Source: Platanthera guangdongensis (taxonomy: Eukaryota > Streptophyta > Magnoliopsida > Asparagales > Orchidaceae). Taken from it: a stretch of DNA of 64,000 nucleotides. Positions 9,995 through 20,710 of the stretch are shown here, in pieces. The translations under genes and the position numbers were made by a program. A model generated the notes under the pieces. It did no database searches and was not told where the DNA came from. It worked only from the letters and a program-made list of their open reading frames with translations. The stretch is taken from assembly GCA_039583875.1 (NCBI GenBank), contig CM077165.1, positions 66,142,757 through 66,206,756 on the forward strand. Reading direction: 5' to 3'. Each line of letters opens with the position of its first letter. Positions within the stretch are counted from its first letter, which is position 1.

Positions 9995-12094
9995 TTTTGG
10001 ATCCCTAGTTTGATTTGGGCTAGGTTCAATAACTTAGGATGATGTGACCCAACATGTATAGCCAGGGTCAAAGTTGTGTCCTAGAGTCTAGGCCAAGTCC
10101 TCAGTAACAACATCACATGGACAAGCCTTCATCAGACTGCAAGAGACTCAAGACTTAGAGTTTTTTTTTCAGAGATTCAGAGATTTCTCAAAATACTAAG
10201 TAAAATGAGTTCGACGTTCGTCGAACTCAGGTCGACGATAGTCGTTCTCAGCTCGACGATCTTAGAGAAATATTCTCTGAGCTGAGCTCGATGAACTTCA
10301 GTCACAGATCGACGATCCTTGGATTCCACCTTCAGAATTCTAAGTCCAGACTGTTCTCTAGACTCAGGTCGACGAACCTAGTTCTCAGGTCGACGAACTT
10401 CATTCTTTGCTCGACGAATTCTGGACTTCCACTTCAACTCTATTGCCAGAGGTTCATCAATATTTTTCTCTAAGTCCAGAATCATTTTCAGCTCCACAAA
10501 CTCAAGGTTCTCCAGATTTACATCGACGAACACCATTCTTTGGCCGACAAATCTTTGGACTAACACAGCATTCTGTCGAGATTATGTTCTCCAGTCTCAG
10601 GTTGACGAACCCAGTTCTCTGCCCGATGAATTCTGGAACCAGAAGACTTATGTCGACACTCAGAGTATATGTTGACATCAACTAAGTCGACACTAGAAGA
10701 ATTTGTGTCGACATCCAGATCATCAGTCGACATTGTGTAAAAACTTGTGTCGACACACAGGAGTAATTGTGTCGACACAGGATATTTGACAACTCCAGAA
10801 TAATTGCTGAACTCCAGTCGATGAACACATTTACCAGCTCGACGAATAGGCAAAGATCAAAAGAGACATCAGTTCAGTTTCCAGCTCGACGATCATGGAA
10901 CTCAGCTCGACGAACAGAAGCCGTCTGTTCGACGAATACAACATCTCAGCTCGACGAACTGTGGACTCAGTTCGACGAATTATGCCAACTGTTCGACGAT
11001 TCTAGACTTAGTTATTTTCGGCCTTCTGTCCCCACTCTAATGCGATAATTCCTGAGTAATTAACGCTCTAACATTCTCTGAATGTTTCCGTTAGAAGGAG
11101 CATTAATTATGGTCTTCTCCAGGATTATTGCTTGCCATTTTTTCATGGGACAGTTGGGGAAATAAATAAATGCCAATTATTCTCAAAGCTGTCAGCATTA
11201 AATGCAGATGCATTCAAATTTTTGATGTATAGAGAAGAAGAGAATAATGGATAGATAGATACACAGACTGATAGAGAGAATCAAGTACAATTGAGAAAGC
11301 TTCACACAGAGCACAACTTACAGAGAAGCACATTGAGATTACAGAAAAACATTCAATCTTAGATAATCAGCTCTGTCAAAGAAGAAGCATTCTATGATAC
11401 ACATAAGTTCTTGACCAGAAGATCATCAGCACTTGAAGAAGAAGAACAACAATACCTATATCAAGAGTCTTCTCTCTTCAAGTACTCCAGTACACTTCAA
11501 AAGAACAACTTCAGTTCAATTTGTCAAAGAAGTTCCTGAAGACTTTTGCTGGTCAAGGTTTCAGTTTGAAGACCTATCACCCTGAAGCTTGGCTCTTAGT
11601 TTTCCCTAATCCACTATACATATCAGGGGGAGCCTTAAGCTATAATCAAATCCACAGTCTTCTCAGTTGTATATTGAGAAAGAGAAGACAAAATCATGTC
11701 TCACCCCCACCTCTGTAAAGGGTTGTCATCTCCCTTCAAAAGTGATTCCTTGGTTGCAAGTCTCCTGATCAAATGACTTGGGTTGGTTTTTGACCACCTG
11801 ATCAAAAGCTCGTTGGTGTCAGGCACCTGATCAAAAATCTGGGTGGATTCCTACCAAAGGTGGTAGAAGAGTGGATGTACCCAGGTTGGGGAACCACTAT
11901 AAAAATCTTGTGTCGTCTGGTTGCCTCATTTTCTTGTGTTCTTGTTGTTCTTGTGCTTTAGATTTAGTGCTTGGTAGTTTATTAATTTTGCACTTTTAAT
12001 TTACAGCAAAAGCTGTAATAGCTCTTAATAATTTATAAGCATACTCTATTCACCCCCCCCCTCAAGAGTATTTCTGATCTAACTCTCACTTTCA
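9995..12094 (+). repeat. COP2 5' LTR (2100 bp)
   Basis: It aligns with 20711-22804 over its whole length and ends CTCACTTTCA just before the primer site. It carries the palindrome array at 10205-10997 in the likely U3. A possible weak TATA-like AAATAAATAAATG lies at about 11160. A hairpin TACTCT...AGAGTA around a C tract is found at 12042-12070. Confidence 0.95.
10205..10997 (+). repeat. Palindrome array in COP2 5' LTR
   Basis: There are many copies of GTCGACGAAC, CTCGACGAAC and TTCGACGAA, mostly 15-40 bp apart. A central block at about 10650-10780 has GTGTCGACAC and near-matches. The corresponding array in the 3' LTR is at 20930-21715. Several units differ between the two LTRs by CpG loss. 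Confidence 0.85.
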
Positions 12095-12096
12095 AT

Positions 12097-12107
12097 TGGT
12101 ATCAGAG
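12097..12107 (+). promoter_or_regulatory. COP2 primer-binding site (initiator-Met tRNA)
   Basis: TGGTATCAGAG starts 3 nt after the LTR end. The leader to the gag ATG is about 95 bp and contains no other feature I can support. Confidence 0.92.
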
Positions 12108-12203
12108 TGGGTTCCTTTGGTTGTACAAGTTAAATCTTGAACCAAAAGATCCATTGTTAGATCTACACATCACTTTATTCTTATTTAAATTATAACCACA
12201 ACC

Positions 12204-14318
12204 ATGGCACAGAACAAGGATTATACAAGCACTAGACCTCTAGTTTGCAACCTTAATAAGTTTGCCATCTGGAATGCAAGAATTAGGTTACACATGAATT
12301 CCATTGATGAAGACATCTACAATTCAATTTTGACAGGTCCCCCACAGACATCTACATCTACAACATCTTCCAGCAACAATGCAGTCGCACCACCTGAGTG
12401 GACTGAAGCCCAGAAGAAAGCAAAAATTACAGATGCTAAAGATATGAATATCCTGGCACAAACTATGTCAGATGATATTTTCCAGAAGGTTGTTGAGTGC
12501 ACCTCAGCAAAAGCCATTTGGAATTCTCTAAACCAAATGGTGGATGGATCAGTAGATAAGAGAAAAGATAGGAGATCAAATCTCATATCCCTATATGAGA
12601 ACTTTAAGAAGGAAGAAGCTGCGACAGTTTCTGACATGTACAATAGGTTAAGCTCAATTATCAATGAGCTAAAAACTGTGGATAAGAACAACACTCTTAC
12701 TGAAGTGAATGACAAGATCCTGATGTGCTTCCCAAGCTCATGGGATACAAGAATATGGCCTATCAAGGAGGCCAAATGCCTGAATGAGATTTTAACTTAA
12801 TCTCTATTAGGTAAACTTAAGTCCTATGAATAGCTGATAAAGACCAGGGAGGCAGCTGAACAAAGAACACGTCCAGCATCCAGAAGAGAACAAAGTTTTG
12901 CTTTCAAAGCAACTGAAGAGACAGAGACTGCAACATCAAATGAAGAGTTTTTGAGTCTCTTTGCTAAGAGATTCTTCAAGATGACCAGAAAGGATTTCAG
13001 GAGAAAGTCAGCAAGAAAAGATGACAATTCAAAATATGACAAGACACCAACCAAGGAAGTTGCGTGCTATGGATGCAGAAAGCATGGGCATTTAGTCTCT
13101 GAATGTCCAGAAAACCAGAAGAAAGAGAAGAGAAGAGAGAAGGAAACCAGAAGACAGCACACTAGCAAACCCTCTTCCAGCAAGCACAAGAAGAAGGAAA
13201 AGGGCTTTGTGGCTGAGACCTGCAGTGAGACAGAAGATGAGTCAACATCTTCAAGCTCTAGCGAAGATAAGGAAGAAGAAAGAGCAAAGGAGGTTTGCCT
13301 CATGGCAATTGATGCCTCCAGAAGTCACTCAGAAGAAGAAGAATCTGAAGATGAAGGAGTGTCTAAATCAGAGGCAGATCAGGTAATGTCCTCTTTTGAC
13401 TATAGCTCTGAAACATTCAAATCTAATTTTAAATTGATGTGCATAGATTTTATTAACTCTGAAAAAGAAATTAAAATTCTTAGAGAAAAATTAGGAAACC
13501 TAGAGGATGTTCAATCTGAAAACATTAGGTTAAAAGATGAACTAACCTTAGCAAATGAAAAGATAATCTCACTAAAAACTGAACTTTGTGAGGCCAAACA
13601 ACTTGAGGAAACTCTCAATGGGAGAAGCCTCAAGCCGATGAACATCACAAGTACTGTTAATGCCAGACTTAATGACAAGCAAGGCTTGGGTGCTCCATTA
13701 GGTTTGCCCCCCATTATCAGGAAGAACATTTTATCAACTCCAATAAAATTTGTATCTGCTAAAGACAAAGAAAAAGTAAATGACAAATGAACAGTAGAAA
13801 AGATCTCTAAGACAATAGGACAGACAACCAAAAACCAGAAAACACCTAATAAAAACAAGGTTCAGCAATTTTCGTCGAACTCAGATCGACGAAATGGGGC
13901 CATTTCGTCGAACCCAGATCGACGAAATCTGAACGCAAACTATAGTTACATTTATTCTTCTAACTGCGATCGACGAACTCTGTATGGTTCGTCGAGCAGA
14001 AGTCGACAAATGTGGGGCACAGAGAATGAACATGTTCATTCTCTGGGCAGAGATCGATGATCTCAACCCAATTCGTTGAACTTTGGTTGACGAACTTACA
14101 GCAATTCGTCGAACCCAGGAAGACTTAATCAAAACTACAATTCTAACAGCAACTTAAGTACTTCTAAGAAACCATTTAATCCACTAGGTGACTGGATCAT
14201 ACCACCTAGGAGATACCACCCTCTAGGATATAAGTCCCAACCTGAATTCTCTGTTATTTCCAGCTTTTCTTATCAGCCATACAAAGGACCCAAGGTAACT
14301 TGGGTCAAAAACCATTAA
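12204..14318 (+). pseudogene. gag: COP2 gag plus linker; several nonsense codons
   Basis: It starts at an ATG in good plant context (ACAACCATGGCA) and stays in one frame to the TAA at 14316-14318. It shows the DUF4219/UBN2-type capsid region, an intact zinc knuckle CYGCRKHGHLVSEC (near residue 287), Lys/Arg and Ser/Glu-rich tracts, and a coiled coil around 13450-13600. Nonsense codons occur at 12798, near 12832 and at 13788. The linker after 13790 has in-frame SSN-x-DRR repeats (13870-14125), two more TGA codons, then a conserved segment ending GPKVTWVKNH at the terminal TAA. The conserved downstream peptide shows that the TGA at 13788 is a mutation, not the original end. Confidence 0.85.
13865..14125 (+). 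repeat. TTCGTCGAAC array inside the COP2 gag-pol linker
   Basis: The DNA motif of the LTR and the pol-ORF3 spacer is here in frame with Gag. TCG-TCG-AAC gives SSN and GAT-CGA-CGA gives DRR. The reading phase matches that in COP1 at 5260-5520. Confidence 0.8.
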
Positions 14319-17300
14319 CTGTTTTCTACTGTAGGTGAAGAGTTATCCAGGGGTAAATCAAACTTGGTACCTGGACAGTGGCTGCTCCAAACACATGACT
14401 GGCAACAAGGACATCTTAACCAACTACAAGTCGAAGCTGGGGCCAAAGGTTATCTTTGGTGACTCCAAATGTGGTCAGTCAGAAGGATTTAGAGAAGTAT
14501 GAATAGGAGCTGTCACATTCAAAAAGGTGACATATGTAAGTGGACTCAAGCATAACCTCATCTCCATAAGTCAGTTATGTGATGATGGTTATCAGGTATA
14601 CTTTAACACATCCACTTGTTCTATTATTGATAAAAACAACCAAACAGTTTTAACTGGAAGTAGACAAGGTAACATATACTTAGTAAATTTTCTTTCTGCC
14701 AAAATTGATGTCTGCTTACTTAACTTAACTAGTAATCAGAATGACTTATGGCACAAGAGACTAGGTCATGTAAATCTGAAAAACATTGCTAGGCTATGTA
14801 AGCACAACCTTATTAGAGGTCTACCTTCTGGTCCCTACAAGAAGGAAGGTCTCTGCAGGGCTTGTCAATTAGGAAAGCAAACTAAACTAGTTTTAAATCT
14901 GTTAATAAGAGTGATTCACCTAGGATTTTGTACTTGCTACATTTGGATCTCTTTAGACTCATTGTTGTACAAAGCCTAGGAGAGAAATCCTACACTTTGG
15001 TTATAGTGGATGACATCTCCAGGTTCAGTTGGGTATTCTTTCTGAGATCAAAGTCAGATACATTTAAGGTTCTTACAGATTTTCTTAGGACCATACAGAT
15101 TGAGTTCTCTACTCATGTTGCATTGATCAGAAGTGATCATGGCACAGAGTTTGAGTCTCTTCTTATGAATGACTTCTGTGAGAAGGAAGGTATCAGACAT
15201 TGCTTCTCAGCTCCTAGAACTCCCCAACAAAATGGGATAGCTGAAAGGAAAAATAGGACACTCATTGAAGCTGCAGGTACACTGCTTGCAGATGCTTACA
15301 TGCCCCTAACCTTTTGGGCAGAGGCTATAAGCACAACAAATTATGTCCTGAACAGGAGCTTAATTCACAAACTAAAGAACATGACTCCCTATGAATTGCT
15401 CAAAGGGAAGAAATCTAAAATAAACTATTTTAAAGTATTTGGGTGTACCTGTTATATAAACAATAATAACAAGAAATACATTAGAAAATTTGAGGCTAAG
15501 TCTGAAGAGGGAGTTTTTCTAGGATACTCCCAAGTAAGCAAGGCCTATAGGGTTTTTAATAAATCAACATTAAAAATTGAGGAGTCTATTCATGTTTCAT
15601 TTGATGAGACTAACATGTATTGCAAGGAGAAAGAAGTTTCTACCAATAGTAACTTGCAGGTACCCCACTTGTGTGAGACCTTGGATGGACTAAACCTCAC
15701 CCAAGAGGTGCCAACTCATCCCTCTCCACAAGCTATTGAAGAAAGTGAAGAAGAAGAAGAAGTTGAAAAAAATGAATCTCTACCAACAGCAAATACAATT
15801 CCACAGGAGGAATTAATTCCAAATGTTGTTGCACATCCAACTCCACCCACTGATTTTGTCACACTTAGGGATCACCCAAGATCTCAAGTAATTGTAGACA
15901 TATCAGTAGGTGTACAGACAAGGCATCAACTCACTCAAGATTTGATGCATGCCTGTTTTCTCTCTCAGGTTGAACCTCTATCCATTCATGATGCTGAGCA
16001 GGATCCCCACTGGATCCTTGCAATGCAGGAGGAACTAAATCAATTTGAGAGATGTAGAGTTTGGGATTTGGTTCCAAGACCCCAAAACTACCCAGTTATT
16101 AGAACCAAATGGGTTTACAGAAACAACTGGATGCCCAAGGAGTCATTGTGAGAAACAAGGCTAGGATTGTTGCCCAAGGATATAAGCAAGAAGAAGGAAT
16201 TGATTATGATCAAACCTTTGCACCTGTTGCAAGGTTGGAATCCATAAGAATATTTCTTGCCTATGCAGCATACAAGCGGTTCAAGGTCTTCCAAATGGAT
16301 GTGAAGAGTGCTTTTCTAAATGGAGTGCTACAAGAAGAGGTTTATGTAAAACAACCTCCAGGTTTTGTTTCTCCAACTTATTCCTCTCATGTATTTAAAT
16401 TGCATAAGGCTCTTTATGGTCTAAAGCAAGCTCCAAGAGCTTGGTATGAGACCTTAGCTAGTTTTCTATTAGAGCATAAATTTACAAGAGAAACTGTAGA
16501 TAAAACTCTTTTCACTAGACATCATAAGGACCAAATCTTAATATTACAAATTTATGTGGATGATATTATATTTGGCTCTACAGATTCCAAATTATGCAAG
16601 AGGTTTTCTGACCTCATGCATTCCAGATTTGAAATGAGTAGCATGGGTGAGCTTTCCTACTTCCTTGGTCTCCAAGTGAAGCAGCTCCCTGATGGCATCT
16701 TCATCTCTCAAGAAAAATATGCTAAAGAACTTCTAAAGAAGTTCGGGATGGCTGATGCCTCAGCAAAGAAAACTCCCATGGATACTAATGTTGTTGTGGA
16801 CTCTGATGTACCAAGGAAACCTGTGGATCAGAAACTTTATAGGGGTATTGTTGGGTCCCTATTATACCTCATAGTAAGTACGCCAGATATTATGTTTGCC
16901 ACACGTCTTTGTGATAGGTTCCAAGTGAACCCTAAAGAATCTCATCTAATTTTACTAAAAAGGATTTTGAGATATATAAAGAGTTGTCCTAATCTAGGCC
17001 TATGTTATCCTGCTGAATCAGAATTTGAGTTAACTAGATACTCTGATGTTGATTTTGCTGGATGCAGGGTAGATAGAAAAAGTACTTTCGGAACTTGCTA
17101 GTTCCTGGGTATGAGATTAGTATCTTGGTTTTGTAAAAAGCAAACATCAGTGTCAACCTCAACTGCTGAAGCAGAATATATTGCAGCAGGCAGCTGTTGT
17201 TCACAGATGATTTGGATACAAAAATCAGCTACTAGATTATGGGTTTAACTTAAATAATTCAACCCTACTCTGTGATAATACAAGTGTTATATCCATAGCC

Positions 17301-17507
17301 CAGAATCCAGTTCACCATAGTAGGACAAAACATATTGATATAAGACATCATTTCATTAGAGGGTGTGTAGACAAAAATAAAATCAAGCTTGTCTATATCC
17401 ATACTGATTTACAAAGGGCTGATATATTCACCAAACCTCTAGATGAGATAAATCATATGTTCTTTGTGAATCAACATGGAATGATCAATGGAGAAGATTT
17501 TATTTGA
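14319..17507 (+). pseudogene. pol: COP2 pol: protease, integrase, RT, RNase H; frameshifts and stops
   Basis: Same domain order as COP1. The protease motif LDSGCSKHMTG is near 14365-14400, shifted one frame from gag by a 1-nt insertion. The pre-integrase/zinc region has WHKRLGHVN and CRACQLGK. The integrase has SDHGTEFE and ERKNRTL. The RT has MDVKSAFLN and YVDDIIFGS (16552-16575), and RNase H ends in ADIFTKPLDE. Damage includes TGA at 14500, single-base losses near 14885 and 16125, TAG at 17099 and an extra base near 17220. The end is TGA at 17505-17507. It is transcribed with gag and cannot be functional as it stands. Confidence 0.9.
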
Positions 17508-17512
17508 TTTCT

Positions 17513-17780
17513 GTCTGCAGTCGACGAATTTTCCAAAGTTCGTCGAACGGAGTTCGACGAACCGGGAAGTTTGAGAGATATTCGTCGAACGAAGATCGAC
17601 GAACTCTCTATGATTGAAACAAGTTTCATCGAACGGAGTTCGACGAACTTGCTTCAGAAGTTATTCGTCGAACGGAGTTCGACGAACTGTCTTCAATTCT
17701 TTTGGATAAGATCGACAAATTATTTCATTGAAAATTATTTCGTCGACCTCAGTTCAAAGAATTATTTTTATTTTCGTGGA
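17513..17780 (+). repeat. TTCGTCGAAC / TTCGACGAAC array in the COP2 pol-ORF3 spacer
   Basis: At least eight close matches, often as facing pairs such as TTCGTCGAACGGAGTTCGACGA, fill the space between the pol stop and the TATA-like box. The array matches that of COP1 (1600-1865) in position and sequence. Confidence 0.8.
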
Positions 17781-17813
17781 ACGGAGTCTGTCGATTCATA
17801 TTCTTGAAAACCC

Positions 17814-17823
17814 TATATTTAGG
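17814..17823 (+). promoter_or_regulatory. TATA-like box upstream of COP2 ORF3
   Basis: TATATTTAGG lies about 85 bp before the ORF3 ATG and just after the palindrome array. It is conserved in COP1 (TATATCTAGG) and in position in COP3 (TATAAATAGG). It is a candidate internal promoter; there is no transcript evidence. Confidence 0.45.
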
Positions 17824-17890
17824 TTTTCTTCGACCTCCGTCCTGCGCTTTCTGTTCTCTTGCACTTGATCGATGTTTCTCTCTTTTCCAG

Positions 17891-17892
17891 GT
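17891..17892 (+). promoter_or_regulatory. Possible 3' splice site just before COP2 ORF3
   Basis: TTTCTCTCTTTTCCAG ends at 17890, 8 nt before the ATG at 17899. COP1 has an equivalent acceptor-like tract. This could allow ORF3 to be made from a spliced RNA as an alternative to an internal promoter. Confidence 0.4.
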
Positions 17893-17898
17893 GATTCC

Positions 17899-20523
17899 AT
17901 GGCGATTCCAGTAGGAGATCTAGCCGCTATAAAGTTTGACACTAGATTTGATGTTGACTTCGAATCGTTCCAGCACTCGGATCCAATCTTTATATATATT
18001 CTAGAACTTCTGGAAGAACAGAATCTGAAGAACCTGATGACTACAAGGATAAAGTTGGCAGGAACAGAAATTAGAGAATGGGTCTATACTTCATCCACTT
18101 CTAAAGACAATACTATGACAGGATCAATCGCGGGTAACACTGTCTCCTTAACTCCCGCGGTTTTAACTGAAATCTTTGGTTTGACAAATGGCGAAGAGGA
18201 ATTAGAAATTGATTCTGAAGAGTTTGATATGATGCTAAATCTGATGGGTTATGATGGTAACAACCCAAATAAATTGTTGAAAAATCATCTGTCTGCAGCA
18301 TACAAGTTTCTGGCAGACATTGTTGGGAAGGTCTTGCTTGGCAAGCATACTGCCCATGACTACATCACAAGGCATCAGTTCTTGGTCATGTGTGCAGTAA
18401 TAAATAAGAAGCAAGTGGACTGGGCTCAGATCCTCTTTGATCTGATAAAGAATAAAAATAATAAGAAAGAAGTGTGTTTTGGAAGGATCCTAGGGATCTT
18501 CCTCAAGGAAAAGGCTGCTGAATCACTGGTCTCCCAGACCATATTCATCAATGCCAGTAAAAGGCTCACCTGTGCCTTATTTGGCAGGTGGGAGAGGACA
18601 ATAACCAAGCCCACTAAGGCTTCTACCTCTTCCACCCCAGCTTCTAAAGGCACCATGGATGTTAAAGCCACTCCCTCACCTGCTGAAGAGATTCTTCCAA
18701 CACCCCCATCTCATCCAGCCCCCCTTCCAGCAATAAAAATTCCTTCCTCTCCAATTATTTCTTCAACACCCCAATCACAACAACATACTCATGTTCCTAC
18801 TCCACCTCCATCTCAACATGCTTCACCAGCTCCATCTTCACCACTTGACATCACTGACATTACATCTTCCCTTCTTCAAGCCAATCAACCACCAACACCT
18901 CCTGATTCCCCTCCATGACACCTACATTCCTACACCACCACAATCTCCTCTTCCTCAGCCAGGGGCCTGGCCCCAGTTACCACTGAAACCAGGCAGGGGG
19001 AGATGCCTGATGATGAAGCAGCAGTTACAGCTCCAGAGGCTTCAGCTCCAGCTCTAGCAACAGATGCTCCAGCTTCAGCAGCAGTAGCCGAGTGTACAAA
19101 ATACATAGATAAATATTTGATTGAATTTATTAAAACTAATATGGATTTTGATGACTCAGACTCTGAAGAGCCTAATACTGTTGGTGATTTCATGCTTAAT
19201 CCCACCGTTGATTTAGAACATTTGTTGAGACTTTTAAATACTATACATATGCATTACCTTCCAGCTGAGATCACTAAGCCATCCTTGGCTATTATACCAT
19301 ACACTTCCCCCATCTCTTCAGGAGTTGTTAAACAACTTAGGGACAATTTTTCTATTACACAGCCAGCAGTCACTCCACTTCCAGAAGTAGTGGCTATTCC
19401 TTTTTTTTCAATCATGTCTTCAGCACCAACTTTTGTAATGGATGACTCTCCTATGCCAGATCTAGATGAACTGATCTTGGCTGATATTGTAGATGAAAAT
19501 AAGGCAGCAGCTGAAAGCTCTGTCCAAGTTAATTCTGATTTTTGTGTAGCTTCTCCTCCAACTCCTGCTGAAACTCCAACTCTTGTTGAAACTCCTGCAC
19601 CTGCTCCAGAAAAGCCTGCTATTTTTGCTAAAGCTTTGAAAGCTCTGGATGATCTATATGATAACCTTTAGGGTTCTGACAATGATGATGATGAAGATGA
19701 GGATTTAGATGAGTAGGATACAAAGAAGAGGAAGCAAGTATCAAAGAAAAGAAAAGCTCCTCCTCCTCCTGATCCTAAGCCTAATCAAAATAATGACACC
19801 CCTTACTATATTCTTCAAAAGATAACTCCATACAAAGGGATGCCAGCATGGATGTGGCTATCTAAGAATCAGCAAAAGGAAAGGAAGAAGAGTAGAAGAT
19901 ACTCTCCTCCACCAGTTCAAAGGTATAAAAAAGATCCACCACCTCCTCCTCCTCCTGCAGATGGTGCTTTTGGTTCTAGTTCTCAAAGGTCTGCCCCCAC
20001 TCAAACATATCAAAGACATCAAGGGAGACCTCATCATGAAAGCAGCCAGCATAGGCAACAACCCACAGGAAAGCAACATCAACAACAACAATAACATAAG
20101 CAACAACAACATCAACAAGCTGAAAGTCCTAAAAGACCACCCTCTCCTCCAGTTCCTTATGAAGATCTAGAAATAGCCAACAAAGCTAAAATGACCAGGT
20201 TCCAGGAACTAGTTGGCCTCTTTATGATCAACAAGGTAAAGGCTGAAGGGAAGGATATTTCTGAATACACTACAATGTCAAAATACATGAGAGAATAATT
20301 GAAAAGGTTTGAAAAGGCTAACAAAATTTTTAATGTTGATGATTATATGAAATTACATCCTGAAGCAGTAGTCCCTAAAGCTACATCTCCGAAGATTATA
20401 AGGGCTGCTGACATGACAATGACTATGGAACAAGCCTTAAATCCAAACAGGGAAATAGTCTTTACCAGGCCAGGAGACAAGGGCAAGGATGTAAAGTATC
20501 GGGAGAAGAAGCAGAAGAAGTGA
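17899..20523 (+). pseudogene. COP2 ORF3, PTD-like protein with Pro-rich and basic C-terminal parts; five stops
   Basis: One frame of 875 codons runs from ATG (17899) to TGA (20521-20523). Premature stops are at 18916 (TGA), 19669 and 19714 (TAG), and 20092 and 20296 (TAA). All are one transition away from CAG, CAA or CGA. Residues 1 to about 240 match COP1 ORF3 and the plant transposon domain type (HDYITRHQFLVMC, INASKRLTCALFGRWER). Next come a Pro/Ser/Thr-rich region, an acidic region, a basic Lys/Pro/Gln-rich region with His-Gln runs, and a C-terminal helical part (KAKMTRFQELVGLFMINK). I see no convincing membrane segment. The role is unknown. Confidence 0.78.
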
Positions 20524-20710
20524 AATATGAACCATCTTATTTCTGTTTTTCTATCTTAAAATGTTTCATATTGTCTGAACAAAGCATTTGTGTAAATATA
20601 TCTGCTGCATGTGTAAATTATCTCTGCAAGATATATCTTTTTCCTGCTTTGTTTACTTTATGTTTTTATTTTTTGAGACTATTAGTGACCTCACTCAAAT
20701 AGGGGGAGAT
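20524..20710 (+). other. COP2 3' untranslated region with polypurine tract
   Basis: An AT-rich tail after ORF3 ends in AAATAGGGGGAGAT (20697-20710) directly against the 3' LTR. This purine run is the expected plus-strand primer, and COP3 has the same sequence. Confidence 0.85.

Noticed and set aside
14277..14335. A tiny intron at the copia gag-pol junction (AAG|GTAAC ... TGTAG|G)
   Set aside because: The interval would be about 40 nt in COP2 and about 25 nt in COP3, too short for plant splicing, and the upstream VTWVKN peptide is conserved. A functional stop is the simpler reading.
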